The position numbers and the translations under genes are program-made. Shown here in pieces: positions 44,196-52,431 of a stretch of 64,000 nt of DNA. Numbering within the stretch: the first letter of the stretch is position 1; each line of letters starts with the position of its first letter. The stretch is from an uncultured Ruminococcus sp. (GTDB taxonomy: Bacteria; Bacillota; Clostridia; Oscillospirales; Acutalibacteraceae), in the NCBI GenBank assembly GCA_904393835.1, contig CAJFNC010000004.1, positions 41,244 through 105,243 of the forward strand, in the 5' to 3' direction. The notes beneath the pieces were generated by a model. It saw only the letters and a list, made by a program, of their open reading frames with translations, did no database searches and had not been told where the DNA came from.

Positions 44196-44241
44196 TATAA
44201 ACAAAGTTTCCCAAAGAAACTTTGCATTGGAGGCTATTACT

Positions 44242-44580
44242 ATGAGCGAACAAAAAAACGCAAAAAATCTGCCCGCCTGTCCGGTAGAAACCACTTTGAA
44301 CTTAATAGGCGACAAATGGAAGGTGCTCATTCTGCGTGATTTGCTCCCGGGTACAAAGCGTTTCGGAGAGCTGAAAAAATCAATAGGAAATGTATCGCAA
44401 AAGGTTTTAACGGCACAGCTGCGCGCTATGGAGGAAAGCGGTCTGTTGACGCGCAAGGTATATGCCGAAGTACCGCCGAGGGTGGAATATACGTTAACCG
44501 AGCTGGGTTACAGCCTTAAGCCGATACTTGACGCTATGCGGAATTGGGGCGAAGAATACAAGTCGTCGTTAAACAAATGA
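44242..44580 (+). CDS. HxlR-family transcriptional regulator
   Basis: This 112-residue winged-helix protein has the HxlR signature GDKWKVLILRDLLPGTKRF (about 23-41) and the recognition region VSQKVLTAQLRAMEE. A cysteine at residue 13 in ACPVE is where thiol-sensing members such as HypR and YodB have their reactive cysteine, so it may respond to electrophiles or oxidants. ATG 44242 follows TTGGAGG; the frame opening at 44080 overlaps the promoter and operator. It is divergent from the MBL-fold gene, its probable target. Confidence 0.9.
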   Translation: MSEQKNAKNLPACPVETTLNLIGDKWKVLILRDLLPGTKRFGELKKSIGNVSQKVLTAQLRAMEESGLLTRKVYAEVPPRVEYTLTELGYSLKPILDAMRNWGEEYKSSLNK

Positions 44581-44628
44581 CTGCTCTTAAAACAGATGCC
44601 CGCAGAGGCGGTTTTGTCAAATAAACAC

Positions 44629-44733
44629 TTTAAAGCTTTGTTTTTATCAAAACAAGCAGCAAAATGTGCTGAATTTAGATAATGGACGCCGCCGATTTAA
44701 TCCTTATTACGCTATCGGAATATAACAAAATTA
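44629..44733 (+). repeat. Hairpin-rich intergenic repeat, copy 2 (diverged end)
   Basis: This copy starts TTTAAAGCTTTGTTTTTATC, has the small hairpin AGCA/TGCT and the block GCTGAATTTAGATAATGG.CGCCGCC like the other copies. Its third hairpin region is changed, ending in a different sequence. Confidence 0.65.
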
Positions 44734-44763
44734 ACTATTTTATGTATAATTTGACCTTTAAAA

Positions 44764-44793
44764 CAAAGATATAACTATCAAAGATATAACTAT
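44764..44793 (+). repeat. Tandem direct repeat, 2 x 15 bp
   Basis: CAAAGATATAACTAT occurs twice in immediate succession (44764-44778, 44779-44793), about 200 bases upstream of the exopolysaccharide promoter. Confidence 0.7.
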
Positions 44794-44991
44794 AATATTT
44801 ATTTTTCGTAATGAAATTAAATTTATTAATATTTCTAATTTTATGTATTTTCGACAAAACACACCATTTGTTTACCTCAAGATAAACAATTTACATTGCA
44901 AATCGCATTTATTATTGTGCATTATTTATAGAATGGATTTTTTTGTGTCGTTTTGTTACAAAAATATATCAATTTCTTCCTTATTTTGTTC

Positions 44992-45020
44992 TTGCAATAA
45001 TTCTTATTATGTTTTATAAT
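44992..45020 (+). promoter_or_regulatory. Promoter of the exopolysaccharide locus
   Basis: TTGCAA (44992-44997), exactly 17 bases, TATAAT (45015-45020). Transcription from about 45027 would give a leader of about 70 bases before the first gene. Confidence 0.8.
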
Positions 45021-45095
45021 ACTTTTATGTCAATATAAGGGCGTTGTAATATCGAAATTTATCAACTGCGGCGCCGATTACACGGAGGAAAATAT

Positions 45096-45821
45096 ATGGA
45101 AATATCGATTAAGGACATATTGCGTATTTTAAGAAAAAATCTTGTGTTTATCATCATTTTTTCACTTATCTTAACAATAGGTTCTTTTTTTGTGTCCAAA
45201 TTTTTAATTAAAAAGACTTACACAGCGTCTGTAAAAATGTATGTAAGTACCGACTATTCGGGAAGCAATTCGGCTTATGACCTTAATATGAGAAACTATG
45301 CTTCAAAAATGGTTTCTACTTACATTCAGATGCTTGACACCAATAAATTTTATACCGCGGTTTCATCTGCTTTAAACGAAAAATATACCGCCGGACAGCT
45401 TAAAAACAGCATTACATTTACAAGCGTTGAAGACACCGAAGTTTTTGAAGTATCGGTTGTATCCGACAGTCCTACCGAAGCAAAACGCATTGCCGACGCG
45501 GTAGCGGATACCGCACCCGGCACAATAACAGAGCTTTTGTCAACTCAATCGGGCGACAGCGCCAAGCTGAAAATCGTTGACGAGGCTACAGTTCCGACCG
45601 CTCCGACTTCACCAAACGTAACAAGAAATGTAGTTATTGCCTTTATTGCAGGTATTGTTATTTCATTTTTAATTTCTATTGCGCGCGACTACTTTGATAT
45701 TAAAATTAAATTTGACGAGGATATGACTACCTTGTGTGAATTGCCTGTTCTTGCGGCAATTCCCGATTTTACTTATTTTGCCAACAACGTAAAATCAGGC
45801 TCGGCAAGCTCAAAGAAATAA
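45096..45821 (+). CDS. Wzz/CpsC-type polysaccharide co-polymerase
   Basis: This 241-residue protein is the membrane-adaptor half of a Gram-positive polysaccharide co-polymerase. It has transmembrane helices near residues 16-36 and 178-198 flanking an extracytoplasmic Wzz domain, with the proline-rich TAPTSPN-like motif (VPTAPTSPN) just before the second helix. It controls chain length and activates the BY-kinase encoded next. It is the first gene of the locus; CGGAGG precedes the ATG. Confidence 0.92.
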   Translation: MEISIKDILRILRKNLVFIIIFSLILTIGSFFVSKFLIKKTYTASVKMYVSTDYSGSNSAYDLNMRNYASKMVSTYIQMLDTNKFYTAVSSALNEKYTAGQLKNSITFTSVEDTEVFEVSVVSDSPTEAKRIADAVADTAPGTITELLSTQSGDSAKLKIVDEATVPTAPTSPNVTRNVVIAFIAGIVISFLISIARDYFDIKIKFDEDMTTLCELPVLAAIPDFTYFANNVKSGSASSKK

Positions 45822-45855
45822 TTATTTACCTAACTAACGAAATGGAGAGAATTTC

Positions 45856-46560
45856 ATGGCCAACAAAGCTATTGACCGCTCAGTAAACGTTGATGCCCTC
45901 GGCTTTCAGATTAGAGAAGCCTACAAAGCAGCGCGTACAAATATAGATTATTCAATCATTAAAAAAGGTTGTAAAAAGATTGCTTTTACAAGTACATCAA
46001 AGGGTGAAGGTAAAACGGTTACCGCTATGAACGTTGCCTCTGCTTTTGCGCAGCAGGTTGACACAAGGGTTATTGTTGTTGAATGTGACCTTCGCCGTCC
46101 GCACGTTCATTCTGCACTTAAGCTTGCCCCTACACCCGGTCTTACCAACTTTTTGAACAACGAGTGCAGCGCCGACGATATTATAAAAACCACAAAGCTG
46201 CCGAATATGAACGCTGTTTGTTACGGTGCGGTTCCGCCCAACCCGTCGGAGCTTTTGGCAAGCGACGCTATGGCTGATTTGGTAAAGCAGCTCGAAAGCG
46301 AATATGATTACATTATCTTTGATACTCCGCCTATCGGCGTTGTTATCGACTCGGTACCGATTCTTAAAATGTCTGACGGCGTCGTTGTTGTTGTTAATAA
46401 TAACAGCACAACATATCCGCAGCTGAGCAAAACAATTGATATAATCAACCGTTCGGGCGGTAAAATTATCGGCACAATCATTAACAGAGTTAAACCTGTC
46501 GAGGGTAAAAAATACAAAAAGGGTTACGGCGGCTATTCTTACGGATATTACGGTTATTAA
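45856..46560 (+). CDS. BY-kinase, CpsD/CapB type
   Basis: This 234-residue tyrosine autokinase has Walker A STSKGEGKT (46-54), Walker A' VVECDLRRP and Walker B IIFDTPP. The C-terminus is a tyrosine cluster (GYGGYSYGYYGY) for autophosphorylation. It works with the co-polymerase encoded upstream to regulate polymerisation. No cognate CpsB/YwqE phosphatase gene is found in the locus. Gap to the upstream gene is 34 bases, with GGAGAG in front of the ATG. Confidence 0.94.
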   Translation: MANKAIDRSVNVDALGFQIREAYKAARTNIDYSIIKKGCKKIAFTSTSKGEGKTVTAMNVASAFAQQVDTRVIVVECDLRRPHVHSALKLAPTPGLTNFLNNECSADDIIKTTKLPNMNAVCYGAVPPNPSELLASDAMADLVKQLESEYDYIIFDTPPIGVVIDSVPILKMSDGVVVVVNNNSTTYPQLSKTIDIINRSGGKIIGTIINRVKPVEGKKYKKGYGGYSYGYYGY

Positions 46561-46577
46561 TCTATATATTATCGACG

Positions 46578-46713
46578 TTCAAAGCTTTGCTTTTATCAAA
46601 GCCGACAGCGCACTGCGCCGCAAATTCAGCGGGGATAATATTGTATCCCAACGCTGAATTTTGATAATGGACACCGCATTATAGAGGCGGAGACATTATC
46701 CTGTTTGTTATAC
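46578..46713 (+). repeat. Hairpin-rich intergenic repeat, copy 3 (longest)
   Basis: It begins TTCAAAGCTTTGCTTTTATC. The second hairpin is fully formed: AAATTCAGCG..GGGATA pairs with TATCCC..CGCTGAATTT (46621-46661). The third hairpin pairs GATAATG with CATTATC (46663-46700). The copy ends TGTTTGTTATA, a few bases before the ribosome binding site of the priming transferase gene. Confidence 0.78.
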
Positions 46714-46729
46714 CAAAGAGGGGATAAAT

Positions 46730-47413
46730 GTGGAAATGACAGTAAACAACACCAAAAGTTCTTGTGATAAGAATAAATATCAGAACGACGGCAAAATCGG
46801 CTTTCGTTTTTTTAAACGCGCGGTGGATGTTTGCGCCGGCACCATGGGACTTATCGTGCTTATTCCGGTTACATTAGTTGTCTTTTTGGCTAATCTTGTT
46901 ACAAAAGACAACGGTCCCGTTATCTATACTCAGAACAGAATCGGCAAAAACGGAAAAATTTTTAAAATGTACAAATTCCGCAGTATGTGCGTAGGCGCCG
47001 AAGAAACTTTAAAAAAATATCTTGCCGAAAACAGCGAAGCATACGAGGAATACAAGGTTTATAAAAAGCTGAAAAACGACCCAAGAATCACTACTGTGGG
47101 CAAATTTCTGCGCAAAACCTCGCTTGACGAAATTCCGCAGTTTCTCAACCTTTTAAACGGCACAATGTCTCTTGTGGGACCACGTCCTTATATGCCCCAC
47201 GAAAGACAGGATATGGGCGATTTTTACGACACGATAATAAAAAACAAACCCGGCATTACCGGATTATGGCAGACAAGCGGCCGCTCAAACACAACTTTTG
47301 ACGAAAGGCTTGTATATGACGCCGATTACGATAAGAAGAAATCTGTTTTAACCGACTTTAAAATTATTGTCAAAACATTTGTAAACGTGTTTAAAAAAGA
47401 CGGAGCAGTATGA
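46730..47413 (+). CDS. Undecaprenyl-phosphate sugar phosphotransferase (priming transferase)
   Basis: This 227-residue bacterial sugar transferase starts the repeat unit by moving a sugar-1-phosphate from its UDP-sugar to undecaprenyl phosphate. It has one N-terminal membrane helix (about 35-60), the KFRSM motif and the C-terminal motifs TSLDEIPQFLNLL and SLVGPRP. It lacks the extra N-terminal transmembrane bundle of longer family members. A GTG at 46730 is spaced 6 bases from AGAGGGG; ATG 46736 is the alternative. Confidence 0.93.
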   Translation: MEMTVNNTKSSCDKNKYQNDGKIGFRFFKRAVDVCAGTMGLIVLIPVTLVVFLANLVTKDNGPVIYTQNRIGKNGKIFKMYKFRSMCVGAEETLKKYLAENSEAYEEYKVYKKLKNDPRITTVGKFLRKTSLDEIPQFLNLLNGTMSLVGPRPYMPHERQDMGDFYDTIIKNKPGITGLWQTSGRSNTTFDERLVYDADYDKKKSVLTDFKIIVKTFVNVFKKDGAV

Positions 47414-47653
47414 TTAATCTCAATCAGCAATCAGCTGGATTAATTTTTCAGCTGAGTCCGAACAAATATTCTGCGGTTATATAAATCATACTGCAAAGCA
47501 ATGTATATGATTTTTATTAATATTGTACGAAAGCAAATTAAAATTAAAAGTATTAATTCAACCGCAACACCTTACGCAGCGTGCGAAAAGTGCTGCGGAC
47601 TTTATTGTTATTAAACAATTTTTTCAAAATTACCGAAAGGGGGCGCACACAGA
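47414..47653 (+). other. Intergenic region with attenuator-like hairpins
   Basis: In 240 bases between the priming transferase and the next glycosyltransferase there are three hairpins: AAATCATA/TATGATTT before TTATTAA (47483-47515), CGCAGC/GCTGCG (47575-47597), and TTGTT..AACAA followed by six T shortly before the next gene. These may control read-through. No gene was found. Confidence 0.45.
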
Positions 47654-48787
47654 ATGAACGACAAATTACACATAGCAATGCTCGGCCACAAACGTATTCC
47701 GTCAAGAGAGGGCGGAGTTGAAATAGTTGTAGAGGAGCTTTCAACCCGTATGGTTAAAGCCGGAAATTCCGTTACCTGCTTTAACAGATCGGGACACCAC
47801 ATAAGCGGAAAAGAATTTGACGAAAAAACTTTAAAAACATATAAAGGTGTAAATATAAAATCGGTTTGCACCATCAACTGCAAGGGTCTTGCTGCAATGA
47901 CCTCTTCTTTTTTCGCTGCAATTCACGCAGCATTCGGTAAATTTGAAGTCGTTCATTTTCATGCTGAAGGCCCTTGCGCTATGTTATGGCTGCCTAAACT
48001 TTTCGGAAAAAGGTGTATTGCCACAATTCACGGCCTTGACTGGCAGCGTGCAAAATGGGGCGGTTTTGCAAGCAAATATATTAAATTCGGTGAAAAAACT
48101 GCAGCAAAACACGCCGACGAAATTATTGTGCTCTCGCAGGGCGTGCGCAAATATTTTAAGGACGCCTACAACCGTGATACCGTCTTTATTCCAAACGGGG
48201 TAAGCAAGCCCGTTACTGTTTTGCCTGAGTATATAAAAGAGAATTTCGGACTTGACAAAGATAATTATATTCTTTTTCTCGGGCGCATTGTTCCCGAAAA
48301 GGGTCTTGTATATTTGATAAACGCATTCAAGCAGGTAAAAACCGACAAAAAGCTGGTAATTGCAGGCGGAAGTTCAGACACAGACGCTTTTATGAACGAA
48401 TTAAAAGAGCTTGCAAAAGGCGACGACAGAATAATTTTTACGGGATTTGTTCAGGGCAAACCGCTCGAAGAACTGTACAGCAACGCCTATGTTTACACCC
48501 TGCCGTCAGACCTTGAGGGTATGCCGCTCAGTCTGCTTGAGGCAATGAGCTACGGCAACTGCTGTTTGGTGTCCGACATTGACGAATGCGCCGAGGTTGT
48601 AGAGGACAAGGCGCTGATTTTTAAAAAATCCGACACGCAGGATTTACGCAAAAAACTTCAGTTTGCCTGCGACAACAGCGATGAAGTTAAAAAATACAAA
48701 CAGCAGGCGTCGGACTTTATCTGTAACAAATACAGCTGGGACGACGTTGCGGCTAAAACTTTGAATTTATACGAAAATAAAAAATAA
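47654..48787 (+). CDS. Glycosyltransferase family 4
   Basis: This 377-residue GT-B enzyme starts with the acceptor-side domain (GHKRIPSREGGVEIVVEEL) and has the GT4 donor signature FLGRIVPEKGL (about 215-225) and the E-x7-E region GMPLSLLEAMSYGNC. Related enzymes transfer rhamnose or other sugars early in repeat-unit assembly. GAAAGGGGG lies upstream of the start. No transmembrane segment is present. Sugar specificity cannot be assigned. Confidence 0.9.
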   Translation: MNDKLHIAMLGHKRIPSREGGVEIVVEELSTRMVKAGNSVTCFNRSGHHISGKEFDEKTLKTYKGVNIKSVCTINCKGLAAMTSSFFAAIHAAFGKFEVVHFHAEGPCAMLWLPKLFGKRCIATIHGLDWQRAKWGGFASKYIKFGEKTAAKHADEIIVLSQGVRKYFKDAYNRDTVFIPNGVSKPVTVLPEYIKENFGLDKDNYILFLGRIVPEKGLVYLINAFKQVKTDKKLVIAGGSSDTDAFMNELKELAKGDDRIIFTGFVQGKPLEELYSNAYVYTLPSDLEGMPLSLLEAMSYGNCCLVSDIDECAEVVEDKALIFKKSDTQDLRKKLQFACDNSDEVKKYKQQASDFICNKYSWDDVAAKTLNLYENKK

Positions 48788-48797
48788 ACGCTATAAA

Positions 48798-48890
48798 CGC
48801 TGCAAATTCAGTGAGGGATTGTATCACACCGATGAATTTTGATAACGGTCGCCGCCTATAGAGGAGGGGAACATTATCCTTTTTGTTATA
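48798..48890 (+). repeat. Hairpin-rich intergenic repeat, copy 4 (short)
   Basis: It lacks the first hairpin but has AAATTCA..TGAATTT (48803-48839), GATAACGG.CGCCGCC and the end CATTATCC-TTTTTGTTATA. It fills most of the gap between two locus genes. Confidence 0.72.
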
Positions 48891-48938
48891 ACGCCATAGC
48901 GGCGAACGACTGATTTTAAATGAGCGGAGATGAGATAT

Positions 48939-49958
48939 ATGCAAACGGTTAAACAAAGAGAAACATGGGTGGATAATGTAAAGGTAACAGCCTGCATTTT
49001 AGTAGTGCTCGGTCACTTTTTTCAGAGTATGAATGCGTCGCACATTATTCCTTCAATTGATTTGTTTTATTGGTTCAATCAGACGATTTACTATTTCCAT
49101 GTGCCGCTGTTTTTTATCTGTTCGGGTTATCTTTATCAGCAATACAGCACGGTAAACAACGTTCAAACCTGGGGAAGAAACGTGACTAAAAAGCTTTTGG
49201 CCTTGGGCGTGCCGTATATCATCTTCTCCTTTGCCACATGGGTGCTTAAAACGGCGTTTTCCGATTCGGTAAACAGTCAAATCGGCAATCTCGGCGATGT
49301 TTTATTTTTGCATCCGACTGCTCCGTACTGGTATTTGTACGCGCTGTTTTTTCTGTTTCTTATAACGCCTACATTTAAAAATAAAAAGGCGGCGGCTGTG
49401 GGTTTTTGCGCCGCATTAGTCCTCAAAATAATTTGTATAATTTTCGGGAAGATTGACATACAGGCAATATTATACATATTAAAAAATGAAATATGGTTTG
49501 TTATCGGAATGTGCATAAGCTCATTCGACCTAAAAAAATACCTTGTAAAAAGCAAAATTATCATTCCCGCCGCGGCAGGCGTAATCTTTGTGGGACTGAG
49601 CGTGTTGGTGTATGTGCTCGGCATTGACAACAGGGCTGTCGCATTTTTGCTCGGACTTTTGGCTTGTTACGCGGTTGTTGCTTTGACCGCAAAAATATCT
49701 TCGGGCAAAAAGCAATCTGCCGTGATGAATTTCTTTTCTCGATACACAATGCCGATATTCCTTATGCATACATTGTTTGCGGCTCCGTTAAGGGCGCTTC
49801 TGCTTAAAGTAGGAATCCAAAACGCTGTAATTCAGATTGTTTTGGGTCTTGCAATAAGTTTTATCGGACCCGTAATCGCGGCAATTATTATGCGCAAGTT
49901 AAAATGGCCTGAGTTCATTATGTATCCGGGCAAGTTTATAAGGTTAAAGAAAAAATAA
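48939..49958 (+). CDS. Acyltransferase family 3 membrane protein
   Basis: This 339-residue integral membrane protein has about 10 transmembrane segments and starts with the family motif DNVKVTACILVVLGHF, where histidine 24 or so is the catalytic residue. It probably acetylates (or succinylates) the polysaccharide or its repeat unit on the outer face. ATG 48939 has a better distance from GGAG than the ATG at 48930. Gene order supports a decoration role. Confidence 0.88.
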   Translation: MQTVKQRETWVDNVKVTACILVVLGHFFQSMNASHIIPSIDLFYWFNQTIYYFHVPLFFICSGYLYQQYSTVNNVQTWGRNVTKKLLALGVPYIIFSFATWVLKTAFSDSVNSQIGNLGDVLFLHPTAPYWYLYALFFLFLITPTFKNKKAAAVGFCAALVLKIICIIFGKIDIQAILYILKNEIWFVIGMCISSFDLKKYLVKSKIIIPAAAGVIFVGLSVLVYVLGIDNRAVAFLLGLLACYAVVALTAKISSGKKQSAVMNFFSRYTMPIFLMHTLFAAPLRALLLKVGIQNAVIQIVLGLAISFIGPVIAAIIMRKLKWPEFIMYPGKFIRLKKK

Positions 49959-49971
49959 AGAGGTAGCATAT

Positions 49972-51174
49972 ATGAGAATATTGATGATTAACAAGTTTCT
50001 CTATCCAAACGGAGGCAGCGAAACTTACATATTCAAATTGGGCGATTACCTTAAATCGCAAGGGCACGAGGTTCAATACTTCGGTATGGAGCACGAGGGA
50101 CGCTGCGTAGGCAACGCCGTAAACGCCTATACAACCGATATGGACTTTCACGGCGGCTCTAAATTATCAAAGCTCACTTACCCGATAAAAACAATTTACT
50201 CTTCCGAAGCAAGAAAAAAGCTTCGCCTTGTGCTGGACGACTTTAAGCCTCAGGTTCTGCACATTAACAACTTTAATTACCAGCTTACCCCGTCGATTAT
50301 ACTTGAAATACAAAAATGGCGCAAAGAGGGCAACGACTGCCGAATTGTTTTTACGGCGCACGACTATCAGCTTGTATGCCCCAACCATATGTGCAACAAC
50401 CCCAACACGGGCGAAAACTGCGAAAAATGCCTCGGCGGTCATTTTTTTAACTGCTTAAAGGGCAAATGTATTCATTCAAGCACAGCAAAAAGCGCTATCG
50501 GCACAGTGGAGGCTGTATTTTGGAAATTAAACGGCGCCTATAAGTATATTGATAAAATAATCTGCTGTTCCGATTTTATGAAATCAAAGATGGACAGCAA
50601 TCCGATTTTTGCCTCAAAAACAGTTGCCATGCACAACTTTGTTGACGAGGCGGAAAAGAAAGACACAAAAAAGAAAAACTACGCGCTTTATTTCGGACGC
50701 TTTTCCAAAGAAAAAGGCATCGACACTTTAATAAATGTGTGCAAATCATTGCCGGATGTTCAGTTTGTCTTTGCAGGAACAGGTCCGCTGGAAGATGAAA
50801 TCAAAAATATTTCCAATATTAAAAACGTCGGTTTTAAGCAGGGACAGGCGCTTGAAACATTGATTCGCGAGGCAAAATTTTCAATATATCCGTCGGAATG
50901 GTACGAAAACTGCCCGTTCTCGGTTATGGAAAGCCAAATGTACGGCACACCCGTTATCGGAAGTAAAATAGGCGGAATCCCCGAACTTATTAAGGACGGA
51001 AAAACAGGCGAACTGTTTGAAAGCGGCAACGCGCAAGCACTCAAATCAAAAATTCAAAAATTGTGGAGCGACGACGATTTAACCGACCACTACACTCAAA
51101 ACTGCAAAAATATTAAATTTGACAACATAGAAGAATATACACAAAAGCTGCTTAAAATCTATCAAGGCAGCTGA
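49972..51174 (+). CDS. Glycosyltransferase family 4
   Basis: This 400-residue GT-B enzyme begins MRILMINKFLYPNGGSE and has the donor-site motif YFGRFSKEKGIDTL (about 232-245) and NCPFSVMESQMYGTPVIGS. The segment CPNHMCNNPNTGENCEKC (about 134-156) is a cysteine-rich insertion found in this subgroup and may bind metal. It starts 13 bases after the acyltransferase gene. Sugar and linkage are unknown. Confidence 0.9.
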   Translation: MRILMINKFLYPNGGSETYIFKLGDYLKSQGHEVQYFGMEHEGRCVGNAVNAYTTDMDFHGGSKLSKLTYPIKTIYSSEARKKLRLVLDDFKPQVLHINNFNYQLTPSIILEIQKWRKEGNDCRIVFTAHDYQLVCPNHMCNNPNTGENCEKCLGGHFFNCLKGKCIHSSTAKSAIGTVEAVFWKLNGAYKYIDKIICCSDFMKSKMDSNPIFASKTVAMHNFVDEAEKKDTKKKNYALYFGRFSKEKGIDTLINVCKSLPDVQFVFAGTGPLEDEIKNISNIKNVGFKQGQALETLIREAKFSIYPSEWYENCPFSVMESQMYGTPVIGSKIGGIPELIKDGKTGELFESGNAQALKSKIQKLWSDDDLTDHYTQNCKNIKFDNIEEYTQKLLKIYQGS

Positions 51175-51216
51175 GTTTTAAGCTAAAGCCTAAAGCTTTA
51201 AAGGAGAGATTAACTT

Positions 51217-52401
51217 ATGTCAAAAAACAATGGCGAAAAAAAACTTAACGGTACGGTCATCGTTACCTACCGCTGCAATGCTCGCTGTTCTATGTGCAAC
51301 AGATATAAAGCCCCGTCAAAACCCGAAGAAGAAATTTCAATCGAAACAATTCGCAAGCTCCCCAAAATGTATTTTACAAATATCACGGGAGGCGAACCGT
51401 TTATCCGCACCGACCTTAAGGATATTGTGCGTGAGCTCTACAAAAAGAGCGACCGTATTGTAATTTCTACAAACGGCTTTTTCACCGACCGCATTGTTGA
51501 CCTCTGCAAAGAATTTCCGCAGATAGGCATACGTATTTCAATTGAAGGTCTTGAAAAGACAAACAACGAAATACGCGGTTTGCAGGACGGCTATCAAAAG
51601 GGTTATAAAACGCTTAAAACTCTCAGAGAAATGGGAATGAAGGACGTCGGCTTCGGTATGACCGTGCAGGATAAAAACGCCCCCGACCTTGTTCCCTTAT
51701 ATGATATATCAAACGAAATGGGAATGGAATTTGCAACGGCAAGCCTGCACAACAGCTTTTATTTTGTTGAGGCAAAAAATATAATTCACGACCGCCCTAT
51801 GGTCGCAAAAAATTTCGAAAACCTCATCAACAAACTTCTCAAAAGCAAAAGCCCCAAAAAGTGGTTTCGAGCATATTTTAATCACGGCTTAATTAACTAC
51901 ATTTACGGTCAAAAGCGTCTGCTGCCGTGTGATATGAGCTTTGACACATTCTTTATTGACCCCTACGGCGACGTTATGCCCTGTAACGGAACAAAGGATA
52001 AAGAAGTTATGGGCAACCTTAACAGACAAACATGGGACGAGCTTTGGAACAGCCCCGAAGCCGACAAAGTGCGCGCCAAGGTTCGCTGCTGCGACAGAAA
52101 CTGCTGGATGATCGGCTCTGTATCACCTGCAATGCACAAATATATTTGGAAGCCCGCAACGTGGGTATTTGTACACAAAATAAAAAGTATTTTCGGTAAA
52201 GGTTACAGTATGTATGAAAATAAAATCGTGCGTGATTACCGAGACGGCAAAGTTACCAAGGAAGAGCTTGATAAATGCAGCACCTGCGATATGTGCGCTG
52301 TTGTAAACAACGGCTTAAGCGAAGAAAGCCAGGCGCAGCTGGTTAACAAATCGGGCGAAGAAATTGTTGACGCGGATATTGCTGCTCAGATGAAAAAATA
52401 A
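51217..52401 (+). CDS. Radical SAM/SPASM protein in the exopolysaccharide locus
   Basis: This 394-residue enzyme has the radical SAM motif C20-x3-C24-x2-C27 (CNARCSMC), the glycine motif NITGGEP and a SPASM-type C-terminal cysteine set (LPCDMSF, CNGTKDK, CCDRNCW, CSTCDMC). This implies one [4Fe-4S] SAM cluster plus auxiliary clusters. SPASM enzymes modify peptides or sugars; in a polysaccharide locus it might epimerise, dehydrate or oxidise a sugar residue. GGAGAG precedes the ATG. The substrate is unknown and this is one of the most unusual genes of the locus. Confidence 0.88.
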   Translation: MSKNNGEKKLNGTVIVTYRCNARCSMCNRYKAPSKPEEEISIETIRKLPKMYFTNITGGEPFIRTDLKDIVRELYKKSDRIVISTNGFFTDRIVDLCKEFPQIGIRISIEGLEKTNNEIRGLQDGYQKGYKTLKTLREMGMKDVGFGMTVQDKNAPDLVPLYDISNEMGMEFATASLHNSFYFVEAKNIIHDRPMVAKNFENLINKLLKSKSPKKWFRAYFNHGLINYIYGQKRLLPCDMSFDTFFIDPYGDVMPCNGTKDKEVMGNLNRQTWDELWNSPEADKVRAKVRCCDRNCWMIGSVSPAMHKYIWKPATWVFVHKIKSIFGKGYSMYENKIVRDYRDGKVTKEELDKCSTCDMCAVVNNGLSEESQAQLVNKSGEEIVDADIAAQMKK

Positions 52402-52431
52402 TTTGCAATACAAACGATAAGGAAGATTCAG

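Larger units (their letters stand above)
44581..45095. other. Leader region of the exopolysaccharide locus
   Basis: A 515-base stretch without a gene. It contains a short GC hairpin after hxlR (CCGC/GCGG, 44600-44612), repeat copy 2 (44629-44733), a perfect tandem 15-base repeat (44764-44793) and the locus promoter (44992-45020). The rest is AT-rich. Confidence 0.6.

Noticed and set aside
46308..46517. Minus-strand frame over the BY-kinase gene
   Set aside because: Short antisense shadow without start signals.
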